A DNA stretch of 64,000 bases from Sphingobacterium olei (GTDB taxonomy: Bacteria > Bacteroidota > Bacteroidia > Sphingobacteriales > Sphingobacteriaceae). Both the position numbers and the translations under genes were made by a program. This document shows positions 1-8,793 of this stretch, piece by piece. Numbering within the stretch: the first letter of the stretch is position 1; each line of letters starts with the position of its first letter. Location: NCBI RefSeq assembly GCF_005048855.1, contig NZ_SUME01000008.1:124001-188000 (forward strand). The letters are read 5' to 3'. The notes under the pieces are model-generated. The model did not search any database, was not told where the DNA came from, and was given only the letters and a program-made list of their open reading frames with translations.

Positions 1-813
1 GGCCAAAAAGAAAAATATACTCGCTACTATCAAAACACTGACAACAATCAACCGGTCTCTCACGACATTAGCAGGTAGTTCTTCTACTTTTTCTTCACCT
101 ATATTTGTCTTTTCATAAGCCATTTTTTCAGATTCTGTTTTCGGTTTATCACCTATCACTCCAAATATTTTTTGCCCGAAATAGAATTGAAGCATACCAA
201 AAAACATAAATACGCCTGCAAGTCCAAAACCATAATGCCATCCAATTTTTTCACCAATATAACCACAGAGCAGTGAACCTAAAAATGCACCAGCATTAAT
301 ACCCATATAGAAAATAGTATACCCCGCATCTTTTTTTGAACTATTATCTGGATACAACTGTCCCACCATTGAAGAAATATTTGGTTTAAACAAACCGTTA
401 CCTAAAATCATAAGACCTAAACCTGCATAAAAGAAATATTGACTAAAACCTTCTAATGCCATAGAAGCATGCCCCAAGGTCATGGTTAATGCTCCCAGCA
501 ATATGGCTTTTTTGTATCCTGTAAGTCTATCCGCTAACATTCCTCCTAATAACGGCGTCGCGTAAACCAACCCCGTATACCAACCGTAAAGCTCCATTGC
601 TTCCGCATTAGTCCATTCCCACCCATGATCTGCAATTTCGGTAATCAAAAAAGTCACTAATAAAGCCCGCATTCCATAGTAGCTAAAACGCTCCCACATT
701 TCGGTAAAAAATAAGACAAAAAGACTTGCGGGATGCCCCATTACCATTTTGTCATCAATCCCCTGTTTTGCTAGATGCTTAACTAAGGATTCATCATTTT
801 GTTGCTCAACCAT
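1..813 (-). CDS. POT/PTR family proton-coupled peptide transporter, N-terminal part (cut by window edge)
   Basis: The minus strand is open from an ATG at 811-813 to base 1 without a stop (271 codons), so only the N-terminal part of the gene is present. The protein opens with a short acidic/polar tail, then FTEMWERFSYYGMRALL, the classic first-helix signature of proton-dependent oligopeptide transporters with the ExxER-type proton-coupling motif. Further hydrophobic helices follow with a GMINAGAFLGSL-like segment (here YMGINAGAFLGSL) typical of the family. By family knowledge it imports di- and tripeptides across the inner membrane. It lies 114 bp downstream of the next minus-strand gene, so it may be transcribed separately. 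The C-terminal half and substrate class cannot be judged. Confidence 0.85.
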   Translation of the reverse strand, partial: MVEQQNDESLVKHLAKQGIDDKMVMGHPASLFVLFFTEMWERFSYYGMRALLVTFLITEIADHGWEWTNAEAMELYGWYTGLVYATPLLGGMLADRLTGYKKAILLGALTMTLGHASMALEGFSQYFFYAGLGLMILGNGLFKPNISSMVGQLYPDNSSKKDAGYTIFYMGINAGAFLGSLLCGYIGEKIGWHYGFGLAGVFMFFGMLQFYFGQKIFGVIGDKPKTESEKMAYEKTNIGEEKVEELPANVVRDRLIVVSVLIVASIFFFLA

Positions 814-927
814 ATACCTATTTGTTTATTATAATTTATCTGTTAATCTATTGGCTCATTTATTTTTTCAAGGCAAAGAAAAGACTATTTTGGTTAAAAA
901 AACAATTATCTTAAAATATTTACATTA

Positions 928-1812
928 TCAAAGTCCACTTTTACGCTTTTTGTCTGGTTTCTGTGGGTCAATGTACCTATCCTCATCTCCTCTTTCCACA
1001 TTGTTAACCTCAATATCCATCTGCAATTTTAATTTACCTTCTTTAGTAACCTCATATGCATCGTATGATAAATCTGGCCCATAATACTTAAAATTTCCTT
1101 TGAGGCCGGGATCAGCGGGTATCAGGTTATCAAATTCAATTCTGTTATATGTCCTATTATATTTTAGATACATAGTGGCTTGCCGCGTATAAGAAAATAT
1201 TCGTCTAGCTATTTTTGGATTTTCTAAAAAGATTGGTGCTCCTAGCTCCACGTGATTGCCGCCTTTTAACGTTAATATTTCTATAACTTTTTTAGTATAT
1301 TCGGCATGATGCCCCTTCCATCCCAATAATACGTATTGGTTTTTACCAAGTGGAACAATATCATAATACTGTGCTCCATACCATTCTGCACTACTTAAAA
1401 CAGCACTATCTACAGCGTTGATTTCAAACGTTTTATCAAATAAGGGTGTCAAGCTAATTTGGCCGTTTGCTGTTTTATGTTGAATAGTCCCATAATAAAG
1501 ATAGGAACCATCTTGTAATGGGATATTCCAAGAGAATATCCTGAAGTTATTGTCGGGAGACGACAAAATCGCAATCATATTCAATTGCTCAAAAGAATAA
1601 TAATAAGAGTTTGGTTCTTTTAAAGCGGACACTAAGGTCTTCACAAATTTGAAATTGTTATCAAGCCGCTCGGGTTCTGCGGAGTTTTTAAACATTTTAG
1701 TACCCAACTTCACCAAACTATCTTGCCATACTTTCATCTTTTGGGTATTTTGTCCAAAAGATGAAAGTATATTACAAGTTAGAAAAATGCAAAGTAAGCT
1801 TTTTCTGATCAT
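928..1812 (-). CDS. Secreted protein of unknown function (294 aa)
   Basis: The N-terminus (MIRKSLLCIFLTCNILSSFGQ) is a standard Sec signal peptide with cleavage expected near residue 20. The mature part contains no motif I can assign. It is rich in aromatic residues, with a run of beta-strand-like segments and a basic C-terminal tail (PDKKRK). It starts 3 bp after the TIM-barrel gene stop and is the last gene of a four-gene minus-strand run (UMF1 permease, LutA-like, TIM barrel, this gene). It therefore probably acts in the periplasm or outer membrane. No function is claimed. Confidence 0.75.
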   Translation of the reverse strand: MIRKSLLCIFLTCNILSSFGQNTQKMKVWQDSLVKLGTKMFKNSAEPERLDNNFKFVKTLVSALKEPNSYYYSFEQLNMIAILSSPDNNFRIFSWNIPLQDGSYLYYGTIQHKTANGQISLTPLFDKTFEINAVDSAVLSSAEWYGAQYYDIVPLGKNQYVLLGWKGHHAEYTKKVIEILTLKGGNHVELGAPIFLENPKIARRIFSYTRQATMYLKYNRTYNRIEFDNLIPADPGLKGNFKYYGPDLSYDAYEVTKEGKLKLQMDIEVNNVERGDEDRYIDPQKPDKKRKSGL

Positions 1813-1815
1813 ACT

Positions 1816-2694
1816 TTATTGAAAACGTTCTAATAAAGCTTTTGTTGCTTTAATACCTTCGATTTCACTCAAAGTACCACCTTCATATTCGATGCCTACA
1901 AAACCTTTATAGCCCGCATCTTTCACAATTCTCATCATTTTTGCATAATCAATATTGACTTCATTGCCGTTTTTATCAAAATCATGTGCTTTTGCACTTA
2001 CCCCCTTTGCGTAGGGCATTAGATCAGTCACACCTTGATAACGATCATATTCGTAGAAATTACCAAAATCAGGTAGACTACCGCAGTATTTATTGTTAAC
2101 AGATTTCAACACATCAGCTAGCCAGTCACCATGAGAAGATATGCCACCATGATTCTCAACAATAACATTGATCTTTGCTTTTTTGCTATAATTAGATAAC
2201 GTAGAAAGGCTTTCAACAGCCCGCTTTGCCACTTCTTCACGACTCCCGCTACCTGCTGCATTTACCCGGATAGATGTGCATCCCAAAAAACTTGCAGCAT
2301 CAACCCATTTATAGTGATTTTCTACAGCTTGCGCTCTTTTTTGAGCATCTGCATGACCTAGATCCCCTTCTCCATCTACCATAATCAGTACATTTTTCAC
2401 CCCGTTATCTTTTGCTCTGTTATTCAAGTCTTTCAGATATGTCATATCTTTTGCTTTATCCTTAAAGAAAGAGTTGACGTATTCCACGCCGTAAATACCA
2501 AAATTCTTAGCTGTAAATTCTGGAAAATCAATATTTTTCAAATCACCTTTGTGAAGCGTACGGTGTAAGGACCACTCAGCCAACGAAATGTCAAACCATT
2601 TCTTTTTTGCCGCAAAACCTTCTAATGGTGGCATTAATACTACACCCGCTGTCGCCAACCCTAGGTTTTTAATAAAATTTCTTCTTGAATTCAT
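1816..2694 (-). CDS. Sugar phosphate isomerase/epimerase-type TIM-barrel protein with twin-arginine signal
   Basis: The N-terminus MNSRRNFIKNLGLATAG carries an RR-x-F-[IL]-K twin-arginine motif followed by a hydrophobic stretch, suggesting Tat export. The body has the xylose-isomerase-like AP-endonuclease-2 fold pattern: VIVENHGG (Glu180), GSLPDFGNF (Asp209), AKAHDF (His237) and GFVGIEYEG (Glu269), which together form the usual divalent-metal site. Family members isomerise or epimerise sugars or polyols; the substrate is not readable here. It follows the LutA-like gene by 19 bp and precedes a secreted unknown by 3 bp, so it is co-transcribed with them. This is a common Bacteroidota family in which Tat-exported paralogues are frequent. 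Confidence 0.85.
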   Translation of the reverse strand: MNSRRNFIKNLGLATAGVVLMPPLEGFAAKKKWFDISLAEWSLHRTLHKGDLKNIDFPEFTAKNFGIYGVEYVNSFFKDKAKDMTYLKDLNNRAKDNGVKNVLIMVDGEGDLGHADAQKRAQAVENHYKWVDAASFLGCTSIRVNAAGSGSREEVAKRAVESLSTLSNYSKKAKINVIVENHGGISSHGDWLADVLKSVNNKYCGSLPDFGNFYEYDRYQGVTDLMPYAKGVSAKAHDFDKNGNEVNIDYAKMMRIVKDAGYKGFVGIEYEGGTLSEIEGIKATKALLERFQ

Positions 2695-2713
2695 TATTTT
2701 ATAGATTTATATA

Positions 2714-3448
2714 TTAAATATTTGCCCATCCTGAAGTCAGTACATCCACAAGATGCATTGTTTTCATGGGAATTTTATGTTTATCAATATATGCTTGGAG
2801 CTGTAGCAAGCAGGACGAATCCGTAGAAATGATATATTCAGCATGTACAGCTTGTGCATTTTTCACTTTCTGCTCTGCCATCGCTGCAGAAATCCCCTCG
2901 AACTTTACAGCAAACGTTCCTCCAAAACCACAGCAGGTTTCTTGATCTCGCATTTCTACTAATTCAAGTCCTCCGACGTGTGAAAGCAACACTCTAGGTT
3001 CTTCCTTTATCTTGCATTCCCGTAAACCAGAACAAGAATCATGATAGACTGCTGTCCCCACTAATTCAGCACCAAAATATTCCTTTTTTAATACATTTAC
3101 CAAAAAATCAGATATTTCATGGATATTTCTTTGCACACTCCTGCACTTATTATGTTCGATCGAATTGGTAAATAGATCGTTATAGCCGTGTTTCACCATG
3201 CCTGTGCAGGAGGCAGAAGGTGATACAATATAGTTATTTTCGGTAAAATTATTCAAGAAATTAGCCCCCACAGTCTTAGCCTCATCCCAAAAGCCAGCAT
3301 TATAAGCCGGCTGCCCACAGCACGTTTGTTCACTATTGTAGATGACTTCGCAACCGGCCTTTTGCAATAACTTCACGGTATTAAAAGCTGTATCAGGATA
3401 CAATTGATCAATGAAGCATGGGATAAATAACTCTACTTTTTTATGCAT
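2714..3448 (-). CDS. LutA/YkgE-type (Fe-S)-binding cysteine-rich domain protein
   Basis: The protein contains two copies of the CCG signature: EQTCCGQPAYNAG near residues 41-53 and QETCCGFGGTFAVK in the C-terminal half. This is the duplicated cysteine-rich domain of heterodisulfide-reductase-like and lactate-utilisation proteins. At 244 aa it matches LutA (YkgE) length. LutA works with LutB and LutC in oxidation of L-lactate to pyruvate. Here no lutB or lutC lies alongside: the neighbours are a UMF1 permease (6 bp upstream) and a TIM-barrel isomerase (19 bp downstream). The assignment to the family is firm, but the lactate role is only inferred because the partners are absent from the window. 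Confidence 0.87.
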   Translation of the reverse strand: MHKKVELFIPCFIDQLYPDTAFNTVKLLQKAGCEVIYNSEQTCCGQPAYNAGFWDEAKTVGANFLNNFTENNYIVSPSASCTGMVKHGYNDLFTNSIEHNKCRSVQRNIHEISDFLVNVLKKEYFGAELVGTAVYHDSCSGLRECKIKEEPRVLLSHVGGLELVEMRDQETCCGFGGTFAVKFEGISAAMAEQKVKNAQAVHAEYIISTDSSCLLQLQAYIDKHKIPMKTMHLVDVLTSGWANI

Positions 3449-3454
3449 AAGACA

Positions 3455-4762
3455 CTAATTCTTCAATAATGTGTTAAACTTTAATACTCTCCACATTAAA
3501 ACGAATCCTATTAAAAAAAAGATGGAAAGAAATAATGCTGAATTGCGAATATTGTGTGTTAGTTGTTCAATGATACCAAAAGTAAACAATCCAAACACAA
3601 TCGCCAACTTCTCCGTGACGTCGTAGAAACTAAAAAATGCCGTTGTATCTTCCATATCTTGTGGCAAGAGTTTAGAATATGTCGACCTTGATAGAGCCTG
3701 AATCCCGCCCATCATTAATCCTACCATAAAAGCAATACCGTAAAATTGGAATTCATTATTCAAAAAATAAGCGGAAATACATATAAAAATCCACATCAGA
3801 ACGACCACCAGTAATACCTTAATGTTTCCGTAGCGCTTAGCGAAGCTCGACATTAGATAAGCTCCAGCAATCGCCACTAACTGAATCAATATAATTGTTG
3901 CTATTAACTTCGTAGCTCCAAGATTCAAAACCTTTTCACCAAAAGCTGCCGCTACAATCATAATCGTCTGTACTCCCATAGCATTAAAGAAATAAGCCGG
4001 TAAAAAGCGGCGAATAGGTTCTATTTGTTTTATCTCGGATAATACCTGATTAAACTCATTTTTCACCTTGTCAAAAAATACGACTTGCGTATCACCCAGT
4101 AATGGTTTCGATTCGGGTAGATGGCCAAACGGTATCTGTGCAAATACCATCCACCACAATCCTACAAGAAAAAATGAAAATCTCGCCGGGAAAGAAGCAT
4201 CTATAATTCCAAACCATTCCGGCTTAAAAACAAATACAAAACAGATTAATTGAAGGGTTACGCAGCCTACATACCCGTATGCGAATCCTTGCGCACTTAC
4301 TCTGTCCTGTTGATCAACAGTAGCGATCAGTGGAAGATATGAATTATTGAAGGCTACACCACCGATATAACCCATTGCGGCAACCGCAAAAAACACAATA
4401 CTCAATTCCAACGTCTCAAGTTTGAAAAAAAACAGTCCCATACAGGCTAAAGCACCTATATAAGTAAACAGCTTCATAAAAAACTTTTTCTTACCACCTA
4501 AGTCTGCGTAAGCTGACAAAAAAGGCAGCGCCAGTGCCATAATTAAGTAAGCGATTGCCAATGCATAATTGGAAAGGACTGTGTTTATTACCTCAAAACC
4601 AAAAAAACTTACAATATCTCCTTTTTCTCTTGTCGTCGTAATAGCCGTATAATAGACCGGAAATATCGTAGAAGTGATGACAAGATTATAGGCCGAATTT
4701 GCCCAATCGTACATTGCCCAGGAACGTACAAGTTTTTTATCGTTTTTTTTAAAAACCAACAT
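3455..4762 (-). CDS. UMF1-family (Atg22-like) MFS transporter
   Basis: 435 aa with about 12 hydrophobic segments. The opening VRSWAMYDWANSAYNLVI is the diagnostic N-terminal motif of the UMF1/Atg22-like branch of the major facilitator superfamily, and the interior GGIQALSRSTYSKLLP is the second conserved block. Yeast relatives export amino acids from the vacuole; bacterial substrates are largely unknown. It is the first gene of the four-gene minus-strand run and follows the PBP4 gene stop by 41 bp. The ATG at 4760-4762 is preceded by an A/T-rich tract without Shine-Dalgarno, which is normal for this phylum. Confidence 0.87.
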   Translation of the reverse strand: MLVFKKNDKKLVRSWAMYDWANSAYNLVITSTIFPVYYTAITTTREKGDIVSFFGFEVINTVLSNYALAIAYLIMALALPFLSAYADLGGKKKFFMKLFTYIGALACMGLFFFKLETLELSIVFFAVAAMGYIGGVAFNNSYLPLIATVDQQDRVSAQGFAYGYVGCVTLQLICFVFVFKPEWFGIIDASFPARFSFFLVGLWWMVFAQIPFGHLPESKPLLGDTQVVFFDKVKNEFNQVLSEIKQIEPIRRFLPAYFFNAMGVQTIMIVAAAFGEKVLNLGATKLIATIILIQLVAIAGAYLMSSFAKRYGNIKVLLVVVLMWIFICISAYFLNNEFQFYGIAFMVGLMMGGIQALSRSTYSKLLPQDMEDTTAFFSFYDVTEKLAIVFGLFTFGIIEQLTHNIRNSALFLSIFFLIGFVLMWRVLKFNTLLKN

Positions 4763-4803
4763 TTTTTTTATTGATTGACGAAGATACCATTTGTTTTAAA
4801 ATA

Positions 4804-6120
4804 TTAATAGTTTTGACGAATGAACGTCATTATTCGCACCATCTCTTTACGTACAGGAGTGGCACTTCCTATAAAATTATTATTCAAAAAAGAGAATGCA
4901 TACCTCCTACCCGTGCGCGTCACTAGATAGCCCGATTGACAATATACAGCGTGAATAGTTCCTGTTTTGGCCCAAACAAAGGGCACACCCTGATCCAATG
5001 CATAAGCCGTTTTTAAAGTTCCATCAATACCACCGGCAGGAAAGTAATTAAATAATTGGTTGTAATCCGGAAAAATCTCCTTCACGGACAATAATAGTTC
5101 AACCATACTTCTCGGAGTTACCTTATTATATGTCGATAAGCCACTTCCATCACGCAACTGTATAGAATCCGTAAATAATTTATAAAACTTGTCTTGCATT
5201 TCGACACGCAAGGAATCCGTTTGGAATTCTCTATATTTTATCTTTGCAGCTACCATAGTAAGGTGTTCCGCCAAAAAATTATCACTAGGAAGCATCATTT
5301 CGCGTAAAACCACATTTCTGGGCACGGAATAAAGTGTTTTTGTATCCGATGGTTTGCTATAGTTACTTAATAGTCTGACATTAACAGACAATGTGTCCGA
5401 CAATAAATCGACGAAAAGACTGTCTGACCAATGAAACGGTTTACTTGAACGATAGGATGCACTCGGATTTACATTCGTTAGCTCAAAGGCATTGGAATGG
5501 AAATCACGAATTATATTAAAATGTCGGGCGTATTTCTCCCTAATGGTTAGTTTGTGATTAAATAGTTTCGGAGAAGCGATAATATCTTTCCCTAAAGCTT
5601 TAAAGCGAACTAAATTACCATATATAGGAAATACAGCTATTTCGGGTTGATAATCATAAGCGTAATCTTCGATAGACCACCCTTCTCTATAAAATGGTTC
5701 AGCCGTTTGCTGGGGTACGTAAAATAATTTTTTATTCGAAAATTTCAAAAAATTATACACCCGATGCGAATCGAGAATAGGATGCAGAAATGTGGGATCG
5801 CCCGTACCCCAAAATAATAAAGAGTCTCCTTTTTCAATATACTCGATTCCGGGAATAGAATCTCCAATAATTTTTAAAGAGGCAAATAATGTAAAAACCT
5901 TTGTATTTGATGCGGGGGTAAAATGCTTATCTTCGTTATTACCATAGACAAATCTGTTACTGTCCAAATCATATAAGCTGAACCCATAATAGTGTTTATT
6001 CAGAACTGACGAACCCTTAAATAGTTCATGCAACGCATCAAAATTTTGTGCCTGTACGGTCGATAAAAGAAATAGAACACCTATTAAACATGACGACACA
6101 TTCTTCAAGAAATTAATCAT
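4804..6120 (-). CDS. dacB: D-alanyl-D-alanine carboxypeptidase/endopeptidase (PBP4, peptidase S13)
   Basis: This is a low-molecular-weight penicillin-binding protein that trims or cleaves peptidoglycan peptide cross-links in the periplasm. A Sec signal peptide (residues 1-24, ending TVQAQ) precedes the catalytic domain. The three active-site motifs are visible: SxxK as SNTK (Ser71, Lys74), SxN as SDN within MLPSDNFLAEH, and KTG within WAKTGTIHAVY. Length (438 aa) fits the S13 family. It is the gene between the ferredoxin terminator and the UMF1 permease. The 153-bp gap upstream holds a terminator and presumably its own promoter. Confidence 0.93.
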   Translation of the reverse strand: MINFLKNVSSCLIGVLFLLSTVQAQNFDALHELFKGSSVLNKHYYGFSLYDLDSNRFVYGNNEDKHFTPASNTKVFTLFASLKIIGDSIPGIEYIEKGDSLLFWGTGDPTFLHPILDSHRVYNFLKFSNKKLFYVPQQTAEPFYREGWSIEDYAYDYQPEIAVFPIYGNLVRFKALGKDIIASPKLFNHKLTIREKYARHFNIIRDFHSNAFELTNVNPSASYRSSKPFHWSDSLFVDLLSDTLSVNVRLLSNYSKPSDTKTLYSVPRNVVLREMMLPSDNFLAEHLTMVAAKIKYREFQTDSLRVEMQDKFYKLFTDSIQLRDGSGLSTYNKVTPRSMVELLLSVKEIFPDYNQLFNYFPAGGIDGTLKTAYALDQGVPFVWAKTGTIHAVYCQSGYLVTRTGRRYAFSFLNNNFIGSATPVRKEMVRIMTFIRQNY

Positions 6121-6217
6121 GAATCCAAAATAACATTTTTTTGGATAATTTTTGGATAATTGTGGTGTAACAATTAAAATTATTAAAAAATATATTGAAA
6201 TCTACCAGAGAATTCCA

Positions 6218-6252
6218 TAAAAAAAGCACTACCTTTTCAGATAATGCTTTTT
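6218..6252 (-). terminator. Rho-independent terminator of the ferredoxin gene
   Basis: Read on the minus strand, an A-rich stem AAAAAGCATTA pairs with TAGTGCTTTTT (one G-T pair) around a 10-nt loop. It runs into a T tract just after the ferredoxin stop codon at 6274. Confidence 0.75.
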
Positions 6253-6273
6253 CAAAATTTTATATATCGTCAA

Positions 6274-6624
6274 TTATTCGGCGTGCAACCACGCTTTTTT
6301 AGCTAATAACTCTTCCTCAGATTCTACGACATCCTCGTCTTCTACACAACAATCTACCGGACAAACAGCGGCACATTGCGGTTCATCATGAAAACCAACA
6401 CACTCTGTACATTTATCGGAAACTATATAATATACCTCATCAGAAATTGCAGCTTGCCCTTCATTTGCATCTAGCGTCACACCATCACCAAAATCAATAA
6501 TACCATCTAAAGCTGTACCCTCTGAAAACTTCCAAGACACGCCTGCATCATATATCGCATTATTCGGGCATTCTGGTTCACATGCTCCACAATTAATACA
6601 CTCGTCTGTAATTTTTATCGCCAT
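6274..6624 (-). CDS. 2[4Fe-4S] ferredoxin, Alvin type
   Basis: Small soluble electron carrier of 116 aa. The first cluster motif is C9xxC12xxC15xxxC19P (CINCGACEPECP). The second is CTECVGFHDEPQCAAVCP, in which eight residues separate the second and third cysteines instead of two, the hallmark of Alvin-type low-potential ferredoxins. A long acidic middle region and C-terminal tail are typical of Bacteroidota members. It is divergent from a LuxC-like acyl-CoA reductase, an arrangement I recall as common in this phylum. Its redox partner cannot be read from the sequence. A cluster of promoter-like boxes lies upstream. Confidence 0.93.
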   Translation of the reverse strand: MAIKITDECINCGACEPECPNNAIYDAGVSWKFSEGTALDGIIDFGDGVTLDANEGQAAISDEVYYIVSDKCTECVGFHDEPQCAAVCPVDCCVEDEDVVESEEELLAKKAWLHAE

Positions 6625-6666
6625 TTATAACCTCACAATTATAATAAATAAACTAATTTTGCATTT

Positions 6667-6701
6667 CAAAGGTAGCACCTTCATTGTATACTATCAACAA
6701 A
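6667..6701 (-). promoter_or_regulatory. Candidate promoter of the ferredoxin gene (TACCTTTG box)
   Basis: On the minus strand a perfect TAnnTTTG box (TACCTTTG, plus-strand 6667-6674) lies 42 bp before the ATG. GTTG is at N20 and TTTG at N23 upstream of it. Two more perfect boxes follow further upstream at 6709-6716 (TAACTTTG) and 6743-6750 (TATCTTTG), so several start sites are possible. Confidence 0.5.
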
Positions 6702-6788
6702 ATGTATACAAAGTTAGTAGGTTATCTACTTATTTGACAATACAAAGATAAATCAAATATTTATCAGAACAATTCTAAATAAAATATT

Positions 6789-7802
6789 TTGACAAAGGAA
6801 CTACGTATTCAAGCATTGCACAAACTAGGAACATGGATGCTCGATTTAGATGAAACCTCCCTTCATACTATTCAAAGGGCGTATTTTAAAAATCCCTGGT
6901 ATACAGAAAAGTATATTTTAAAGCAATTTCAGTCTCTTGGCCAGCAGTTGACAGAGGAGAAGCTTAACAAATGGTTGGCGGACTATCCCGATATCGACTC
7001 TTCTAAAGTAGTAGGCCTTGTCTTGGCAGGTAATCTTCCTTTAGTAGGCTTTCATGATATTCTAGCTGTACTCATTTCCGGATTTGTAGCACAAATCAAA
7101 GTTTCATCAGATGACGCCGGATTGACGTACATGGTACTTGACAGGTTGGCTCAAGTAGAACCGCTATTTGCCTATAAAATAAATTTAGTTGACAAGTTAG
7201 CCAATTACGATCTTATTATAGCCACTGGATCAAACAATTCGGCGCGTTATTTCGAATATTATTTTTCCAGTAAACCCCATATAATTCGTAAAAACAGAAA
7301 TTCCGTCGCTATTCTTACAGGTGAAGAAAATGAAGAAGATCTAAAAAAATTGGGTTATGACATCTTTGATTATTTTGGTTTAGGCTGCAGATCTGTTTCT
7401 AAGATATTTATTCCTTCAGGGTATCCTGTTTCGACATTCTTTGAAGCGATTGAGCATTTCAACCAATCAAAAGAACATTTTAAGTATAATAACAATTATG
7501 ATTATAACAAATCAATTTATCTTATAAATAGCGAAAAACACTTTGACAACGGTTTTTTATTATTAAAAGAAGATAAAAACATTGCATCCCCTTTAGCTGT
7601 CGTATTCTATGAGGAATACGATAACATCAAAGATGTAGTTAACACCATCAATAATTGTAGAGAACGCATTCAGTGCATAGTAACGGAAGGTTCTTTTGAG
7701 CTCGAAGTTCCAGTCTTTCCTTTAGGATCAAGTCAGTGCCCTGCCCTAGACGACTACGCTGATGGTGTGAATACATTGGACTTTCTGTTCGCTAACCAAT
7801 AA
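6789..7802 (+). CDS. LuxC-like acyl-CoA reductase
   Basis: 337 aa aldehyde-dehydrogenase-superfamily protein. It has the LuxC-type segment VVGLVLAGNLPLVGFHD, the nucleotide-binding-like IIATGSNNSARYFEYYF, and FDYFGLGCRSVSKIF, in which the Cys is the expected thioester nucleophile. By family knowledge it reduces acyl-CoA (or a related thioester) to aldehyde using NADPH. No luxE/luxD partner is present. The start is a TTG at 6789; the first in-frame ATG is codon 17, but the residues before it (ELRIQALHKLGTWM) match the family's usual N-terminal helix, so TTG is preferred. It diverges from the ferredoxin with 164 bp between them. Confidence 0.85.
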   Translation: MTKELRIQALHKLGTWMLDLDETSLHTIQRAYFKNPWYTEKYILKQFQSLGQQLTEEKLNKWLADYPDIDSSKVVGLVLAGNLPLVGFHDILAVLISGFVAQIKVSSDDAGLTYMVLDRLAQVEPLFAYKINLVDKLANYDLIIATGSNNSARYFEYYFSSKPHIIRKNRNSVAILTGEENEEDLKKLGYDIFDYFGLGCRSVSKIFIPSGYPVSTFFEAIEHFNQSKEHFKYNNNYDYNKSIYLINSEKHFDNGFLLLKEDKNIASPLAVVFYEEYDNIKDVVNTINNCRERIQCIVTEGSFELEVPVFPLGSSQCPALDDYADGVNTLDFLFANQ

Positions 7803-7848
7803 ATCTGAATTTATAGCGTTAGTTTCATAGTGAATCCATAAAAAATTC

Positions 7849-7856
7849 TAACTTTG
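7849..7856 (+). promoter_or_regulatory. TAACTTTG -7 box abutting a start codon (probable leaderless transcript)
   Basis: A perfect TAnnTTTG box ends 5 bp before the ATG at 7862. Since transcription starts about 5-7 nt after this box, the mRNA would begin at or next to the start codon. The matching upstream element is weak (TTTC at N22). Confidence 0.45.
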
Positions 7857-7861
7857 CTATT

Positions 7862-8065
7862 ATGTATTTAATTAAGGTAAAAGGCGTTGCTAAAATTCCA
7901 GATTATGTGCAATTACGCGATGATTCGTTTACATTATTAGCATATTTTAGAGTAGATAGACCCGACAAATCGTTAGAAAAAATAGGTCTTGGAGACAAAC
8001 TGTCATATATTATGGCAATCGTTAGGGATTTACCGTTTGGTCAAATAAAGAAAATCGAATTATAA
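7862..8065 (+). CDS. Small conserved-type protein of unknown function (67 aa)
   Basis: The protein has no signal peptide or membrane segment and looks like a small mixed alpha/beta domain (MYLIKVKGVAKIPDYVQLRD at the start). It sits 3 bp upstream of the FtsE-type ATPase gene and is probably translationally coupled to it. That makes it a candidate accessory of the same process, but no function is assigned. It is supported as real by tight spacing, by the promoter-like box immediately upstream, and by normal codon use. Confidence 0.7.
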   Translation: MYLIKVKGVAKIPDYVQLRDDSFTLLAYFRVDRPDKSLEKIGLGDKLSYIMAIVRDLPFGQIKKIEL

Positions 8066-8068
8066 AAC

Positions 8069-8749
8069 ATGGCAGAAAACACTGTAATAAGACTCAAAAA
8101 TGTCGACATATACCAGCAAAAACATCTCGTTTTATCACATGTCAACCTAGATATTGCAAAGGGAGAATTTATTTATTTGATTGGACAATCGGGCACCGGA
8201 AAAAGTAGCTTATTGAAAATCATCTATGGTGATCTGTATATTGCGAATGGTGAAGGAATGATCGCTGGATTTGATTTAAAAAAACTCCATGAAAATGAAG
8301 TACCATTTCTTCGCAGAAAACTAGGCATTGTTTTTCAAGATTTCCATTTACTAAATGACAGAACAGTTGAAAAAAATCTAGAATTTGCACTTAAAGCAAC
8401 GGGTTGGACGGAAAAAGGAATGATTCAAAACAGAATGCTGGATGTATTGGAAAAGGTAGGTCTACGTTCTAAATTGAAAAAGATGCCACACGAACTTTCA
8501 GGAGGTGAACAGCAGCGCGTAGTGATCGCTCGTGCATTATTGAACAATCCTGAAATTATACTTGCAGATGAGCCTACTGGGAATCTAGATCCCTCCACTT
8601 CTGAAGAAATCGTTTTATTACTTCGTGATATTGCCGCTTCTGGAACATCTGTATTAATGGCTACACATGATTATCAAATTATTCGAAATCTTCCAGCTCG
8701 GATCATTAAAACTTCAGACGGCGCATTACATGACAATGTAAGCATCTAA
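8069..8749 (+). CDS. ftsE: FtsE-type ABC ATPase
   Basis: 226 aa ABC nucleotide-binding subunit. Walker A is GQSGTGKSSLLK near residue 37, the Q-loop region is VFQDFHLLNDRTVEKNL, the signature is LSGGEQQRV and Walker B is IILADEPTGNLDP. Residues EVPFLRRKLGIVFQDFHLL are the FtsE-like block. FtsE pairs with the membrane protein FtsX to control peptidoglycan hydrolases at division. No ftsX lies beside it, so the permease partner must be elsewhere and the exact assignment (FtsE versus a LolD/MacB-type ATPase) is by motif only. It is followed by an 80-bp gap to grpE. Confidence 0.82.
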   Translation: MAENTVIRLKNVDIYQQKHLVLSHVNLDIAKGEFIYLIGQSGTGKSSLLKIIYGDLYIANGEGMIAGFDLKKLHENEVPFLRRKLGIVFQDFHLLNDRTVEKNLEFALKATGWTEKGMIQNRMLDVLEKVGLRSKLKKMPHELSGGEQQRVVIARALLNNPEIILADEPTGNLDPSTSEEIVLLLRDIAASGTSVLMATHDYQIIRNLPARIIKTSDGALHDNVSI

Positions 8750-8793
8750 TCAACTGACATAAAATCTTAAATCCGACATTTTGCAAGTACATT

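Noticed and set aside
749..1084. 111-codon plus-strand frame
   Set aside because: It overlaps the POT gene start and the secreted unknown in antisense, and its composition shows no sign of a real protein.
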